Assembly (NCBI RefSeq): GCF_003258835.1
Contig: NZ_NPEV01000014.1
Coordinates: forward strand, 22,736-86,735
Origin: Rhodobium orientis
Lineage (GTDB): Bacteria; Pseudomonadota; Alphaproteobacteria; Rhizobiales; Rhodobiaceae
Direction of reading: 5' to 3'
Length of the DNA: 64,000 bases
This document shows, in pieces, positions 62,526 to 64,000 of the stretch (the stretch's first letter is position 1; the number at the start of each line of letters is the position of its first letter). The notes under the pieces are model-generated. The model was not told the DNA's origin, searched no databases, and saw only the letters and a list, made by a program, of their open reading frames with translations. Position numbers and translations under genes: made by a program.

Positions 62526-63956
62526 ATGTCAAACGCCTATGTCCGGGCCCCCGCGCCCGAAGAGAGCAAGCAACCGGCGGGCCTCGCCCGTCTCGCCTAC
62601 CGCTTTACCGAACTGTCCGAAAAGTGGTTCCCCGACGCCTTCGTCTTCGTGGCGCTGGCGCTGATCGTGGTCGTCCTGGCCAACCTGGCCACCGGCGCCA
62701 ATCCGATGGACATCGCCCACTCCTTCGGCACCGGTTTTTGGACGCTCATCCCCTTCACCATGCAGATGGCTCTGGTCGCCATCACCGGTTATGTGGTGGC
62801 GACCTCGGGGCCCTGCACCAAACTGATCGCGCGCCTGGCCAGCGTCCCGCAAAGCAGCCGCGGCGCCGTTGCCTGGGTGGCCGCCATCACCATGGCGTCG
62901 TCCTATCTCAACTGGGCCCTGAGCCTGGTCCTCGGCGGCCTCCTGGTCCGCGCCATCGCCCGGCGCACCGACATCAAGGTCGACTACCGCGCCGCCGGCG
63001 CGGCCGCCTATCTCGGCCTCGGCGCCACCTGGGCGCTCGGTCTCAGCTCTTCGGCGGCAATGCTTCAGGCCAACCCGGCGTCGCTGCCGAAGGCAATCTC
63101 CGACATCAGCGGCGTCATCCCGCTCAGCCAGACCATCTTCCTCTGGCAGTCGATCGTCATGCTGCTGATCATCGCCGCGGTCGCCGTCACCGTCGCCTAC
63201 TATTCGGCGCCGGAGGGCAACCAGATCAAGACCGCTGAAGACATGGGCTGCGACGTTTCCGAGACCGATACCAGCGCTCAGAAACCGGCAAGGCCCGGCG
63301 AATGGCTCGAGTTCAATTTCATCCTGCCGGCACTGGTGGTGCTCCTTGCGGCCGGATACGTCTATGTCGAGCTGTCCACCAAAGGCGTCATGGGGACGAT
63401 CTCCAACCTCAACAACTACAACTTCATCTTCCTGATGGTCGGCCTGCTGCTGCATGGCAATATCCGCAGCTTCCTGACCTCCGTGTCGAAGGCCGTCCCG
63501 ACGACCGCCGGCGTGATCATCCAGTTTCCGTTCTATGCCTCGATCGCTGCCCTGCTCACCCAGGTGCCGGGGTCGGACGGCGTCACCATCTCGCACCACA
63601 TCTCGCACCTCTTCGTCTCCATCGCCAACATCGAGATCTTTCCGGTCGTCATCGGCGTCTACTCGGCGATCCTCGGCTTCCTGGTTCCCTCCGGCGGCGG
63701 CAAATGGATCATCGAGGCGCCCTATGTGCTGCAGACGGCGAAAGACCTGAACGCGCATATGGGATGGGCGATCGAAGTCTATAACGCCGCGGAAGCGCTG
63801 CCGAACCTGATCAACCCGTTCTGGATGCTGCCGCTGCTCGGCGTCCTCGGCCTGCGCGCCCGGGATCTGGTCGGCTTCTGCTTCACGCAGCTGATCTTCG
63901 CCTTCCCGCTGGTGATGTTCCTGCTGTGGGTCCTGGCCCCCTCGGTCACCCCCTGA
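62526..63956 (+). CDS. atoE: Short-chain fatty acid transporter AtoE
   Basis: A 476-residue membrane protein with about 12 hydrophobic segments, of the AtoE family that imports short-chain fatty acids such as acetoacetate or butyrate. Conserved parts include KWFPDAFVFVALALIVVV, FGTGFWTLIPFTMQMAL and VPSGGGKWIIEAPYV. It follows atoA by 128 bases, with AGAGAGGAAG just upstream. The three genes with AtoSC-like control form an ato unit. Confidence 0.94.
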   Translation: MSNAYVRAPAPEESKQPAGLARLAYRFTELSEKWFPDAFVFVALALIVVVLANLATGANPMDIAHSFGTGFWTLIPFTMQMALVAITGYVVATSGPCTKLIARLASVPQSSRGAVAWVAAITMASSYLNWALSLVLGGLLVRAIARRTDIKVDYRAAGAAAYLGLGATWALGLSSSAAMLQANPASLPKAISDISGVIPLSQTIFLWQSIVMLLIIAAVAVTVAYYSAPEGNQIKTAEDMGCDVSETDTSAQKPARPGEWLEFNFILPALVVLLAAGYVYVELSTKGVMGTISNLNNYNFIFLMVGLLLHGNIRSFLTSVSKAVPTTAGVIIQFPFYASIAALLTQVPGSDGVTISHHISHLFVSIANIEIFPVVIGVYSAILGFLVPSGGGKWIIEAPYVLQTAKDLNAHMGWAIEVYNAAEALPNLINPFWMLPLLGVLGLRARDLVGFCFTQLIFAFPLVMFLLWVLAPSVTP

Positions 63957-63988
63957 TACCGCGCGCCGGCCGCCGTCCATGCGGGCTG

Positions 63989-64000
63989 AGATCGGAAGAG
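63989..64000. other. Illumina adapter-like sequence at the window end
   Basis: The last 12 bases, AGATCGGAAGAG, are identical to the start of the common Illumina adapter. This is probably untrimmed adapter at a contig end and not genomic sequence. Confidence 0.8.

Overview
This is a GC-rich window from a facultatively phototrophic, denitrifying alphaproteobacterium. It carries a large part of a purple-bacterial photosynthesis gene cluster (type II reaction centre with a tetrahaem PufC, LH1, bacteriochlorophyll and spirilloxanthin-type carotenoid genes) followed by a complete nirS/norCB denitrification cluster. The gene set and order fit Hyphomicrobiales or Rhodospirillales lineages; I cannot name a genus. 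No tRNA, rRNA, CRISPR array or transposase was recognised. The sequence ends in 12 bases identical to the start of the Illumina adapter, so the right edge is probably a contig end.

Layout: (1) 0.1-11.1 kb, minus strand: the superoperon crtE-crtF-bchC-bchX-bchY-bchZ-pufQ-pufB-pufA-pufL-pufM-pufC, closed by a perfect palindrome terminator. (2) 11.2-13.7 kb, plus strand: crtD-crtC. (3) 13.7-20.4 kb, minus strand: a small membrane ORF, crtI-crtB and bchI-bchD-bchO. (4) 20.8-25.4 kb, plus strand: dxs, the cobalamin-binding antirepressor ppaA/aerR, and a menA-type prenyltransferase. (5) 26.0-30.8 kb, minus strand: bchE-bchJ-petB-petC, i.e. cytochrome b and c1 in one operon with bacteriochlorophyll genes and without a Rieske gene. 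(6) 31.1-37.5 kb: a BASS transporter with panB-panC, then an EmrAB-type exporter with a divergent TetR regulator. (7) 37.7-43.1 kb, minus strand: norC-norB-norQ-norD-norE-norF. (8) 43.2-57.3 kb: nirI-nirX (minus) divergent from nirS-E-C-F-DL-G-H-J-N, a small membrane ORF, a DsrC-family gene, a small HELDPAY-motif gene and nnrS (plus). (9) 57.5-64 kb: an AtoS/AtoC-like two-component system (minus) divergent from atoD-atoA-atoE (plus) behind a sigma-54 promoter.

Regulation visible in the sequence: the photosynthesis part is threaded with TGT-N12-ACA boxes, the PpsR/CrtJ operator, in front of bchC, crtE/crtD, crtI, bchI/dxs, ppaA, menA and bchE. Several are paired and overlap TTGACA -35 elements. 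The nor and nir promoters instead share a TTAAC-N4-GTCAA box of the FNR/NnrR/Dnr type. ppsR, nnrR/dnr, puhA, bchFNBHLM, bchG, bchP and a Rieske gene are not in the window, so the photosynthesis cluster must continue or be split elsewhere.

Most notable points: a menA gene behind a nearly perfect PpsR palindrome inside the photosynthesis cluster; petBC coupled to bchEJ without petA, with a ~97-residue Lys/Ala/Pro tail on cytochrome b; and a DsrC-family protein in the nir cluster that keeps the inner cysteine but has Trp where the C-terminal redox cysteine should be.
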